The notes beneath the pieces are model-generated. The model made no database searches, had not been told where the DNA came from, and saw only the letters and a list, made by a program, of their open reading frames with translations. A stretch of 64,000 bases of DNA from Diplolepis rosae. Taxonomy: Eukaryota > Arthropoda > Insecta > Hymenoptera > Diplolepididae. Where the stretch lies: NCBI GenBank assembly GCA_030998225.1, contig JAPYXD010000744.1, forward strand, positions 558,001 to 622,000, in the 5' to 3' direction. Below are positions 10,926-23,473 of the stretch, piece by piece. The first letter of the stretch is position 1. Every line of letters starts with the position of its first letter. The translations under genes were made by a program, and so were the position numbers.

Positions 10926-13900
10926 CGCGCCTAGCGAATGCAAACGCCTAGCTGAACATAAGTATAGTTATCAATTATTTGGTCGAGAAATTCAAATTCA
11001 CGCATAGCCATATTAAACGCCTAGCGTTGCACAAATAAAATGTTAATCGATTATGAATATAAATTCAATATACGCGCCTAGCGATTTCAAACACCTAGCA
11101 CAACATAAGTATAGTTATCAATTATTTGAACGACAAATTCAAATTCACGCCTAGCTATACTAAACGCCTAGCGTTGCACAAATCAAATGTTAATTGAATG
11201 TGAATATAAATTCAAAATACGCGCCTAGCGATTTCAAACGCCTAGCACAACAAGAGTATAGTTATCAATTACTTGGACCTGATATTCAAATTCACACCTA
11301 GCGATATTAAACGCCTAGCGTTGCACGAATAAAATTTTAATCGATTGTGAATATAAATTCAAATTCACGCCTAGCGATTTTAATCGCCTAGCGCTGCACA
11401 AATGAAATTTTATTCGATTGTGAATATAAATTCAATATAGGCGCCTAGCGAATGCAAACGCCTAGCAGAACATAAGTATAGTTATCAATTATTTGGTCGA
11501 AAAATTCAAATTCACGCCTAGCGATACTAAACGCCTAGCGTTGCACAAATAAAATGTCAGTCGAATCTGAATATAAATTCAAAATACGCGCCTAGCGATT
11601 TCAAACGCCTAGCACAACATAAATATAATTATCAATTGGTCGAATGATGTATTCAAATTCGCGCCTAGCGATACTAAGCGCCTAGTGTTGCACAAATGAA
11701 ATGTTAATTGAATGTGAATATAAATTCAAAATACGCGCCTAGCGATTTTAAACGTCTAGCACAACATAAATATAATTATCAATTGGTCGAACGACAAATT
11801 CAAATTCAAGCCTAGCAATATTAAACGCCTAGTGTTGCACAATTTAAATGTAAATCGAATGTTAATATAAATTCAATATACGCGCCTAGCGATTTCAAAC
11901 GCCTAGCACAACATAAGTATAGTTATCAATTATTTGAACGACAAATTCAAATTCACGCCTAGCGATTTTAATCGCCTAGCGTTGCACAAATGAAACTTTA
12001 TTCGATTGTGAATATAAATTCAATATAGGCGCCTAGCGAATGCAAACGCCTAGCAGAACATAAGTATAGTTATCAATTATTTGGTCGAAAAATTCAAATT
12101 CACGCCTAGCGATACTAAACGCCTAGCGTTGCACAAATAAAATGTCAGTCGAATCTGAATATAAATTCAAAATACGCGCCTAGCGATTTCAAACGCCTAG
12201 CACAACATAAGTATAATTACCAATTATTTGAACGACAAATTCAACTTCACGCCTACCGATACTAAACGCCCATCGTTGCACAAATCAAATGTTAGTCCAA
12301 TCTGAATATAAATTCAAAATACGCGCCTAGCGATTTCAAACGCCTAGCACAACATAAGTATAATTACCAATTATTTGAACGACAAATTCAAATTCACGCC
12401 TAGCGATACTAAACGCCCAGCGTTGCACAAATGAAATGTTACTTGAATGTGAATATAAATTCAAAATACGCACCTAGCGATTTCAAACGCCTAGCACAAC
12501 ATAAGTATAATTATCAATTGGTCGAATGATGTATTCAAATTCGCGTCTAGCGATACTAAGCGCCTAGTGTTGCACAAATGAAATGTTAATCGAATGTGAA
12601 TATAAATTCAAAATACGCGCCTAGCGATTTCGAACGCCTAGCACAACATAAGTATAGTTATCAATTATTTGAACGACAAATTCAAATTCACGCCTAGCGA
12701 TACTAAACGCCTAGCGTTGCACAAATCAAATGTTAATTGAATGTGAATATAAATTCAAAATACGCGCCTAGCGATTTCAAACGCCTAGCACAACAAGAGT
12801 ATAGTTATCAATTACTTGGACCTGATATTCAAATTCACACCTAGCGATATTAAACGCCCAGCGTTGCACGAATAAAATTTTAATCGATTGTGAATATAAA
12901 TTCAAATTCACGCATAGCGATTTTAATCGCCTAGCGCTGCACAAATGAAATTTTATTCGATTGTGAATATAAATTCAAAATACGCGCCTAGCGATTTTAA
13001 ACGTCTAGCACAACATAAGTATAGTTATCAATTATTTGAACGACAAATTCAAATTCATGCCTAGCGATACGAAACGCCTAGCGTTGCACAAATCAAATGT
13101 TAGTCGATTCTGAATATAAGTTCGAAATACGCGCCTAGCGATTTCAAACGCCTAGCACAACATAAGTATAATTACCAATTATTTGAACGACAAATTCAAA
13201 TTCACTCCTAGCGATAATAAACGCCTAGCGTTGCAACAATGAAATGTTAATCGATTGTGAATATAAATTCAAAATACGCGCCTAGCGATTTCAAACGCCT
13301 AGCACAACATAAGTATAGTTATCAATTATTTGAACGAAAAATTCAAATTCACACATAGCGATACTAAACGCCCAGCGTTGCACAAATGAAATGTAAATCG
13401 ATTGTGAATATAAATTCAAAATACGCGCCTAGCGATTTCGAACGCCTAGCACAACATAAGTATAGTTATCAATTATTTGGTCGAAAAATTCAAATTCACG
13501 CCTTGCAATACTAAACGCCTAGCGTTGCACAAATAAAATGTCAGTCGAATCTGAATTTAAATTCAAAATACGCGCCTAGCGATTTTAAACGTCTAGCACA
13601 ACATAAATATAATTATCAATTGGTCGAACGACAAATTCAAATTCACGCGTAGCAATATTAAACGCCTAGTGTTGCACAATTTAAATGTAAATCGAATGTT
13701 AATATAAATTCAATATACGCGCCTAGCGATTTCAAACGCCTAGCACAACATAAGTATAGTTATCAATTATTTGAACGACAAATTCAAATTCACGCCTAGC
13801 GATTTTAATCGCCTAGCGTTGCATAAATGAAATTTTATTCGATTGTGAATATAAATTCAATATAGGCGCCAAGCGAATGCAAACGCCTAGCAGAACATAA

Positions 13901-15628
13901 GTATAGTTATCAATTATTTGGTCAAAAAATTCAAATTCACGCCTAGCGATACTAAACGCCTAGCGTTGCACAAATAAAATGTCAGTCGAATCTGAATATA
14001 AATTCAAAATACGCGCCTAGCGATTTCAAACGCCTAGCACAACATATATATAATTATCAATTGGTCGAATGATGTATTCAAATTCGCGCCTAGCGATACT
14101 AAGCGCCTAGTGTTGCACAAATGAAATGTTAATCGAATGTGAATATAAATTCAAAATACGCGCATAGCGATTTTAAACGTCTAGCACAACATAAGTATAG
14201 TTATCAATTATTTGAACGACAAATTCAAATTCATGCCTAGCGATACTAAACACCTAGCGTTGCACAAATCAAATGTTAGTCGAATCTGAATATAAATTCA
14301 AAATACGCGCCTAGCGATTTCAAACTCATAGCACAACATAAATATAATTACCAATTATTTAGACGAGAAATTCAAATTCACGCCTAGCGATATTAAACGC
14401 CTAGCGTTGCAGAAATGAAATTTTATTCGATTGTGAATATAAATTCAATATACGCGCCTAGCAAATGCAAACGCCTAGCAGAACATAAGTATAGTTATCA
14501 ATTATTTGGTCGAGAAATTCAAATTCACGCCTAGCGATATTAAACGCCTAGCGTTGCACAAATAAAATGTTATTCGATTATGAATATAAATTCAATATAC
14601 GCGCCTAGCGATTTCAAAACACCTAGCACAACATAAGTATAGTTATCAATTATTTGGACCTGACATTCAAATTCACCCCTAGCGATATTAAACGCCTAGC
14701 GTTGCACGAATAACATTTTAATCGATTGTGAATATAAATTCAAATTCACGCCTAGCGATTTTAATCGCCTAGCGCTGCACAAATGAAATTTTATTCGATT
14801 GTGAATATAAATTCAATATAGGCGCCTAGCGAATGCAAACGCCTAGCAGAACATAAGTATAGTTATCAATTATTTGGTCGAAAAATTCTAATTCACGCCT
14901 AGCGATACTAAACGCCTAGCGTTGCACAAATAAAATGTCAGTCGAATCTGAATATAAATTCAAAATACGCGCCTAGCGATTTCAAACGCCTAGCACAACA
15001 AGAGTATAGTTATCAATTATTTGGACCACAAATTCAAATTCACCCCTAGCGATATTAAACGCCTAGCGTTGCACGAATAACATTTTAATCGATTGTGAAT
15101 ATAAATTCAAATTCACGCCTAGCGATTTTAATCGCCTAGCGCTGCACAAATGAAATTTTATTCGATTGTGAATATAAATTCAATATAGGCGCCTAGCGAA
15201 TGCAAACGCCTAGCAGAACATAAGTATAGTTATCAATTATTTGGTCGAAAAATTCTAATTCACGCCTAGCGATACTAAACGCCTAGCGTTGCACAAATAA
15301 AATGTCAGTCGAATCTGAATATAAATTCAAAATACGCGCCTAGCGATTTCAAACGCCTAGCACAACATATATATAATTATCAATTGGTCGAATGATGTAT
15401 TCAAATTCGCGCCTAGCGATACTAAGCGCCTAGTGTTGCACAAATGAAATGTTAATCGAATGTGAATATAAATTCAAAATACGCGCATAGCGATTTTAAA
15501 CGTCTAGCACAACATAAATATAATTATCAATTGGTCGAACGACAAATTCAAATTCAAGCCTAGCAATATTAAACGCCTAGTGTTGCACAATTTAAATGTA
15601 AATCGAATGTTAATATAAATTCAATATA
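10926..15628 (+). repeat. Superrepeat segment A, copy 2
   Basis: This copy has GGCGCC intervals 588, 1837, 956, 367 (11440, 12028, 13865, 14821, 15188), the same series as 1082-4826. Offsets from copy 1 are 10,358 for the first three sites and 10,362 after that, so only 4 bp of net length change separate the two over 4 kb. The part 12.47-15.87 kb was copied again to 19.29-22.69 kb (offset 6,816-6,823). It contains 220-bp units at 11220, 12763, 14600 and 14968; the 14600 one has one extra A (TTTCAAAACACC). Confidence 0.87.
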
Positions 15629-15880
15629 CGCGCCTAGCGATTTCAAACGCCTAGCTGAACAAAATTATAGTTATAAATTATTTGAACGACAAATGCAAAT
15701 TCACGCCTAGCGACTTTAATCGCCTAGCGTTGCACAAATAAAATGTCAGTCGAATCTGAATATAAATTCATAATACGCGCCTAGCGATTTCAAACGCCTA
15801 GCATAGCATAAGTATAATTACCAATTATTTGGACGAGAAATTCAAATTCACGCCTAGCGATACTAAACGCCTAGCGTTGC
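15629..15880 (+). repeat. Junction into the 1.83-kb tandem repeat
   Basis: Less than two monomers. The first is unusual: AGCTGAACAAAATTATAG and GTTATAAATTATTTG, with AAATGCAAATTCAC and GCGACTTTAATCG. The GACTTTAATCG right half recurs at about 16513, 18345, 22527 and 51471, each time followed by a monomer with AGCATAGCATAAG or AGCATAACATAAG. Confidence 0.72.
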
Positions 15881-17712
15881 ACAATTCAAATTGAATGTGA
15901 TTATAAATTTAAAATACGCGCCTAGCGATTTCAAACGCCTAGCACAACAAGAGTATAGTTATCAATTACTTGGACCTGATATTCAAATTCACACCTAGCG
16001 ATATTAAACGCCCAGCGTTGCACGAATAAAATTTTAATCGATTGTGAATATAAATTCAAATTCACGCCTAGCGATATTAATCGCCTAGCGTTGCACAAAT
16101 AAAATGTCAGTCGAATCTGAATATAAATTCAAAATACGCGCCTAGCGATTTCAAACGCCTAGCACAACATAAATATAATTATCAATTGGTCGAATGATGT
16201 ATTCAAATTCGCGCCTAGCGATACTAAGCGCCTAGTGTTGCACAAATGAAATGTTACTTGAATGTGAATATAAATTAAAAATACGCGCATAGCGATTTTA
16301 AACGTCTAGCACAACATAAATATAATTATCAATTGGTCGAACGACAAATTCAAATTCAAGCCTAGCAATATTAAACGCCTAGTGTTGCACAATTTAAATG
16401 TAAATCGAATGTTAATATAAATTCAATATACGCGCCTAGCGATTTCAAACGCCTAGCACAACATAAGTATAGTTATCAATTATTTGAAGGACAAATGCAA
16501 ATTCACGCCTAGCGACTTTAATCGCCTAGCGTTGCACAAATAAAATGTCAGTCGAATCTGAATATAAATTCATAATACGCGCCTAGCGATTTCAAACGCC
16601 TAGCATAGCATAAGTATAATTACCAATTATTTGGACGAGAAATTCAAATTCACGCCTAGCGATACTAAACGCCTAGCGTTGCACAACTGAAATGTTAATC
16701 GATTATGAATATAAATTCAATATACGCGCCTAGCGATTTCAAACACCTAGCACAACATAAGTATAATTACCAATTATTTGGTCGACAAATTCAAATTCAC
16801 GCCTACCGATATTAAACGCCTAGCGTTGCACAAATAGAATGTCAGTCGAATCTGAATATAAATTCAAAATACGCGCCTAGCGATTTCAAACACCTAGCAC
16901 AACATAAATATAATTATCAATTGGTCGACTGATGTATTCAAATTCGCGCCTAGTGATACTAAGCGCCTAGTGTTGCACAAATGAAATGTTAATCGAATGT
17001 GAATATAAATTCAAAATACGCGCCTAGCGATTTTAAACGTCTAGCACAACATAAGTATAGTTATCAATTATTTGAACGACAAATTCAAATTCAAGCCTAG
17101 CGATACTAAACGCCTAGCGTTGCACAAATAAAATGTCTGTCGAATCTGAATATAAATTCAAAATACGCGCCTAGCGATTTCAAACGCCTAGCACAACATA
17201 AGTATAATCACCAATTATTTGAACGACAAATTCAAATTCACGCCTAGCGATACTAAACGCCCAGCGTTGCACAAATGAAATGTTAATCGATTGTGAATAT
17301 AAATGCAAAATACGCGCCTATCGATTTGGAACGCCTTTCACAACAATAAGTATAGTTATAAATTATTTGGTGGAAAAATTCAAATTCACGCCTAGCGATA
17401 CTAAACGCCTAGCGTTGCACAAATAAAATGTCAGTCGAATCTGAATATAAATTCAAAATACGCGTCTAGCGATTTCAAACGCCTAGCACAACATAAGTAT
17501 AATTATCAATTGGTCGAATGATGTATTCAAATTCGCGTCTAGCGATACTAAGCGCCTAGTGTTGCACAAATGAAATGTTAATCGAATGTGAATATAAATT
17601 CAAAATACGCGCCTAGCGATTTCGAACGCCTAGCAAAACATAAGTATAGTTTTCAATTATTTGAACGACAAATTCAAATTCACGCCTAGCTATACTAAAC
17701 GCCTAGCGTTGC
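15881..17712 (+). repeat. 1,832-bp 12.5-mer HOR, copy 1
   Basis: This unit is delimited by the rare 6-bp-deleted right half GCACAATTCAAATTGAATG, which occurs at 15881, 17713 and about 19544 (spacing 1,832 and 1,831). Each copy then runs through a 220-bp unit (15917), La/Lb/Lc/Ld-type monomers, GACTTTAATCG, GCACAACTGAAATG, and CTACCGATATT with AATAGAATGTCAG. 12.5 x 147 is 1,837.5, less the 6-bp deletion. The copy ends in a poorly conserved monomer at 17313. Confidence 0.85.
17313..17460 (+). repeat. Degenerate monomer, 148 bp
   Basis: This monomer has several private changes clustered in the left half: CCTATCGATTTGGAACG, CCTTTCACAACAATAAG (one extra base), TTATAAATTATTTGGTGG. The second box is destroyed (CGCCTTTC). 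It sits inside 1.83-kb copy 1. The corresponding place in copy 2 (about 19.15 kb) is normal, so the changes arose after, or were not spread by, the duplication. Confidence 0.75.
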
Positions 17713-19543
17713 ACAATTCAAATTGAATGTGAATATAAATTCAAAATACGCGCCTAGCGATTTCAAACGCCTAGCACAACAAGAGTATAGTTATCAATTA
17801 CTTGGACCTGATATTCAAATTCACACCTAGCGATATTAAACGCCCAGCGTTGCACGAATAAAATTTTAATCGATTGTGAATATAAATTCAAATTCACGCA
17901 TAGCGATTTTAATCGCCTAGCGTTGCACAAATAAAATGTCAGTCGAATCTGAATATAAATTCAAAATACGCGCCTAGCGATTTCAAGCGCCTAGCACAAC
18001 ATAAATATAATTATCAATTGGTCGAATGATGTATTCAAATTCGCGCCTAGCGATACTAAGCGCCTAGTGTTGCACAAATGAAATGTTAATCGAATGTGAA
18101 TATAAATTCAAAATACGCGCCTAGCGATTTTAAACGTCTAGCACAACATAAATATAATTATCAATTGGTCGAACGACAAATTCAAATTCACGCCTAGCAA
18201 TATTAAACGCCTAGTGTTGCACAATTTAAATGTAAATCGAATGTTAATATAAATTCAATATACGCGCCTAGCGATTTCAAACGCCTAGCACAACATAAGT
18301 ATAGTTATCAATTATTTGAACGACAAATTCAAATTCACGCCTAGCGACTTTAATCGCCTAGCGTTGCACAAATAAAATGTCAGTCGAATCTGAATATAAA
18401 TTCATAATACGCGCCTAGCGATTTCAAACGCCTAGCATAGCATAAGTATAATTACCAATTATTTGGACGAGAAATTCAAATTCACGCCTAGCGATACTAA
18501 ACGCCTAGCGTTGCACAACTGAAATGTTAATCGATTATGAATATAAATTCAATATACGCGCCTAGCGATTTCAAACACCTAGCACAACATAAGTATAATT
18601 ACCAATTATTTGGTCGACAAATTCAAATTCACGCCTACCGATATTAAACGCCTAGCGTTGCACAAATAGAATGTCAGTCGAATCTGAATATAAATTCAAA
18701 ATACGCGCCTAGCGATTTCAAGCGCCTAGCACAACATAAATATAATTATGAATTGGTCGAATGATGTATTCAAATTCGCGCCTAGCGATACTAAGCGCCT
18801 AGTGTTGCACAAATGAAATGTTAATCGAATGTGAATATAAATTCAAAATACGCGCCTAGCGATTTTAAACGTCTAGCACAACATAAGTATAGTTATCAAT
18901 TATTTGAACGACAAATTCAAATTCATGCCTAGCGATACTAAACGCCTAGCGTTGCACAAATAAAATGTTAGTCGAATCTGAATATAAATTCAAAATACGC
19001 GCCTAGCGATTTCCAACACCTAGCACAACATAAGTATAATTACCAATTATTTGAACGACAAATTCAAATTCACGCCTAGCGATACTAAACGCCCAGCGTT
19101 GCACAAATGAAATGTTAATCGATTGTGAATATAAATTCAAAATACGCGCCTAGCGATTTCGAACGCCTAGCACAACATAAGTATAGTTATCAATTATTTG
19201 GTCGAAAAATTCAAATTCACGCCTAGCGATACTAAACGCCTAGCGTTGCACAAATAAAATGTCAGTCGAATCTGAATATAAATTCAAAATACGCGTCTAG
19301 CGATTTCAAACGCCTAGCACAACATAAGTATAATTATCAATTGGTCGAATGATGTATTCAAATTCGCGTCTAGCGATACTAAGCGCCTAGTGTTGCACAA
19401 ATGAAATGTTAATCGAATGTGAATATAAATTCAAAATACGCGCCTAGCGATTTCGAACGCCTAGCAAAACATAAGTATAGTTATCAATTATTTGAACGAC
19501 AAATTCAAATTCACGCCTAGCTATACTAAACGCCTAGCGTTGC
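17713..19543 (+). repeat. 1,832-bp 12.5-mer HOR, copy 2
   Basis: The direct tandem successor of 15881-17712 with the same monomer order: 220-bp unit at 17749, GACTTTAATCG at 18345, the GCACAACTGAAATG half near 18510, and CTACCGATATT at 18636. A third copy starts at 19544 (GCCCAATTCAAATTG) but after its 220-bp unit (19580) it changes into segment A order. The half-monomer in the period shows that the 220-bp unit is a stable part of this HOR. Confidence 0.85.
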
Positions 19544-22444
19544 CCAATTCAAATTGAATGTGAATATAAATTTAAAATACGCGCCTAGCGATTTCAAACG
19601 CCTAGCACAACAAGAGTATAGTTATCAATTACTTGGACCTGATATTCAAATTCACACCTAGCGATATTAAACGCCCAGCGTTGCACGAATAAAATTTTAA
19701 TCGATTGTGAATATAAATTCAAATTCACGCATAGCGATTTTAATCGCCTAGCGCTGCACAAATGAAATTTTATTCGATTGTGAATATAAATTCAAAATAC
19801 GCGCCTAGCGATTTTAAACGTCTAGCACAACATAAGTATAGTTATCAATTATTTGAACGACAAATTCAAATTCATGCCTAGCGATACGAAACGCCTAGCG
19901 TTGCACAAATCAAATGTTAGTCGATTCTGAATATAAGTTCGAAATACGCGCCTAGCGATTTCAAACGCCTAGCACAACATGAGTATAATTACCAATTATT
20001 TGAACGACAAATTCAAATTCACTCCTAGCGATAATAAACGCCCAGCGTTGCAACAATGAAATGTTAATCGATTGTGAATATAAATTCAAAATACGCGCCT
20101 AGCGATTTCGATCGGCTGGCACAACATAAGTATAGTTATCAATTATTTGGTCGAAAAATTCAAATTCACGCATAGCGATACTAAACGCCCAGCGTTGCAC
20201 AACTGAAATGTTAATCGATTGTGAATTTAAATTCAAAATACGCGCCTAGCGATTTCGAACGCATAGCACAACATAAGTATAGTTATCAATTATTTGGTCG
20301 AAAAATTCAAATTCACGCCTTGCAATACTAAACGCCTAGCGTTGCACAAATAAAATGTCAGTCGAATCTGAATTTAAATTCAAAATACGCGCCTAGCGAT
20401 TTTAAACGTCTAGCACAACATAAATATAATTATCAATTGGTCGAACGACAAATTCAAATTCACGCGTAGCAATATTAAACGCCTAGTGTTGCACAATTTA
20501 AATGTAAATCGAATGTTAATATAAATTCAATATACGCGCCTAGCGATTTCAAACGCCTAGCACAACATAAGTATAGTTATCAATTATTTGAACGACAAAT
20601 TCAAATTCACGCCTAGCGATTTTAATCGCCTAGCGTTGCATAAATGAAATTTTATTCGATTGTGAATATAAATTCAATATAGGCGCCAAGCGAATGCAAA
20701 CGCCTAGCAGAACATAAGTATAGTTATCAATTATTTGGTCAAAAAATTCAAATTCACGCCTAGCGATACTAAACGCCTAGCGTTGCACAAATAAAATGTC
20801 AGTCGAATCTGAATATAAATTCAAAATACGCGCCTAGCGATTTCAAACGCCTAGCACAACATATATATAATTATCAATTGGTCGAATGATGTATTCAAAT
20901 TCGCGCCTAGCGATACTAAGCGCCTAGTGTTGCACAAATGAAATGTTAATCGAATGTGAATATAAATTCAAAATACGCGCATAGCGATTTTAAACGTCTA
21001 GCACAACATAAGTATAGTTATCAATTATTTGAACGACAAATTCAAATTCATGCCTAGCGATACTAAACACCTAGCGTTGCACAAATCAAATGTTAGTCGA
21101 ATCTGAATATAAATTCAAAATACGCGCCTAGCGATTTCAAACTCATAGCACAACATAAATATAATTACCAATTATTTAGACGAGAAATTCAAATTCACGC
21201 CTAGCGATATTAAACGCCTAGCGTTGCAGAAATGAAATTTTATTCGATTGTGAATATAAATTCAATATACGCGCCTAGCGAATGCAAACGCCTAGCTGAA
21301 CATAAGTATAGTTATCAATTATTTGGTCGAGAAATTCAAATTCACGCCTAGCGATATTAAACGCCTAGCGTTGCACAAATAAAATGTTAATCGATTATGA
21401 ATATAAATTCAATATACGCGCCTAGCGATTTCAAACACCTAGCACAACATAAGTATAGTTATCAATTATTTGGACCTGAAATTCAAATTCACCCCTAGCG
21501 ATATTAAACGCCTAGCGTTGCACTAATAAAATTTTAATCGATTGTGAATATAAATTCAAATTCACGCCTAGCGATTTTAATCGCCTAGCGCTGCACAAAT
21601 GAAATTTTATTCGATTGTGAATATAAATTCAATATAGGCGCCTAGCGAATGCAAACGCCTAGCAGAACATAAGTATAGTTATCAATTATTTGGTCGAAAA
21701 ATTCTAATTCACGCCTAGCGATACTAAACGCCTAGCGTTTCACAAACAAAATGTCAGTCGAATCTGAATATAAATTCATAATACGCGCCTAGCGATTTCA
21801 AACGCCTAGCACAACAAGAGTATAGTTATCAATTATTTGGACCTGAAATTCAAATTCACCCCTAGCGATATTAAACGCCTAGCGTTGCACGAATAACATT
21901 TTAATCGATTGTGAATATAAATTCAAATTCACGCCTAGCGATTTTAATCGCCTAGCGCTGCACAAATGAAATTTTATTCGATTGTGAATATAAATTCAAT
22001 ATAGGCGCCTAGCGAATGCAAACGCCTAGCAGAACATAAGTATAGTTATCAATTATTTGGTCGAAAAATTCAAATTCACGCCTAGCGATACTAAACGCCT
22101 AGCGTTGCACAAATAAAATGTCAGTCGAATCTGAATATAAATTCAAAATACGCGCCTAGCGATTTCAAGCGCCTAGCACAACATAAATATAATTATCAAT
22201 TGGTCGAATGATGTATTCAAATTCGCGCCTAGCGATACTAAGCGCCTAGTGTTGCACAAATGAAATGTTAATCGAATGTGAATATAAATTCAAAATACGC
22301 GCCTAGCGATTTTAAACGTCTAGCACAACATAAATATAATTATCAATTGGTCGAACGACAAATTCAAATTCACGCCTAGCAATATTAAACGCCTAGTGTT
22401 GCACAATTTAAATGTAAATCGAATGTTAATATAAATTCAATATA
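19292..22444 (+). repeat. Superrepeat segment A, partial copy
   Basis: About 3.15 kb matching 12.47-15.63 kb. The offset is 6,823 before the 6-bp deletion at 19544 and 6,816-6,817 after it. Anchors are ATAAGTTCGAAATACG (19936) and the GGCGCC series 20682, 21637, 22004 with intervals 955 and 367. The marker GATCGGCTGGCAC near 20109 is a private change. The right part overlaps segment C. Confidence 0.83.
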
Positions 22445-23326
22445 CGCGCCTAGCGATTTCAAACGCCTAGCACAACATAAGTATAGTTATCAATTATTTG
22501 AACGACAAATTCAAATTCACGCCTAGCGACTTTAATCGCCTAGCGTTGCACAAATAAAATGTCAGTCGAATCTGAATATAAATTCATAATACGCGCCTAG
22601 CGATTTCAAACGCCTAGCATAGCATAAGTATAATTACCAATTATTTGGACGAGAAATTCAAATTCACGCCTAGCGATACTAAACGCCTAGCGTTGCACAA
22701 ATGAAATGTTAATCGATTGTGAATATAAATTCAATATACGCGCCTAGCGATTTCAAACGCCTAGCACCACATATATATAATTACCAATTATTTGGTCGAC
22801 AAATTCAAATTCACGCCTACCGATATTAAACGCCTAGCGTTGCACAAATAGAATGTCAGTCGAATCTGAATATAAATTCAAAATACGCGCCTAGCGATTT
22901 CAAACACCTAGCACAACATAAATATAATTATCAATTGGTCGACTGATGTATTCAAATTCGCGCCTAGTGATACTAAGCGCCTAGTGTTGCACAAATGAAA
23001 TGTTAATCGAATGTGAATATAAATTCAAAATACGCGCATAGCGATTTTAAACGTCTAGCACAACATAAGTATAGTTATCAATTATTTGAACGACAAATTC
23101 AAATTCATGCCTAGCGATACTAAACACCTAGCGTTGCACAAATCAAATGTTAGTCGAATCTGTATATAAATTCAAAATACGCGCCTAGCGATTTCAAACG
23201 CCTAGCACAACATAAGTATAATTACCAATTATTTGAACGACAAATTCAAATTCACGCCTAGCGATACTAAACGCCCAGCGTTGCACAAATGAAATGTAAA
23301 TCGATTGTGAATATAAATGCAAAATA

Positions 23327-23473
23327 CGCGCCTAATGTTTTCGAACGCCTAGCACAGCATAAGTTAGTTATCAATTATTTTGAACGAAAAATTCAAATTC
23401 ACGCCTAGCGATACTAAACGCCTAGCGTTGCACAAATAAAATGTCAGTCGAATCTGAATATATATCCAAAATA
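23327..23473 (+). repeat. Degenerate monomer lacking the first box
   Basis: The first box is changed to CGCCTAATGTTTTCG. The left linker has small compensating indels (AGCACAGCATAAGTTAG, ATTATTTTGAACG), yet the total length is still 147 bp. The preceding half has AAATGCAAAATACG. The same first-box change is in 52271-52417, in segment C copy 2, but without the linker indels, so the box change predates the duplication and the indels followed it. Confidence 0.78.

Noticed and set aside
17313..17460. Insertion of foreign sequence at degenerate monomers
   Set aside because: The four degenerate monomers (17313, 23327, 52271, 56530) align to the consensus along their full length, so they are mutated satellite, not inserts.
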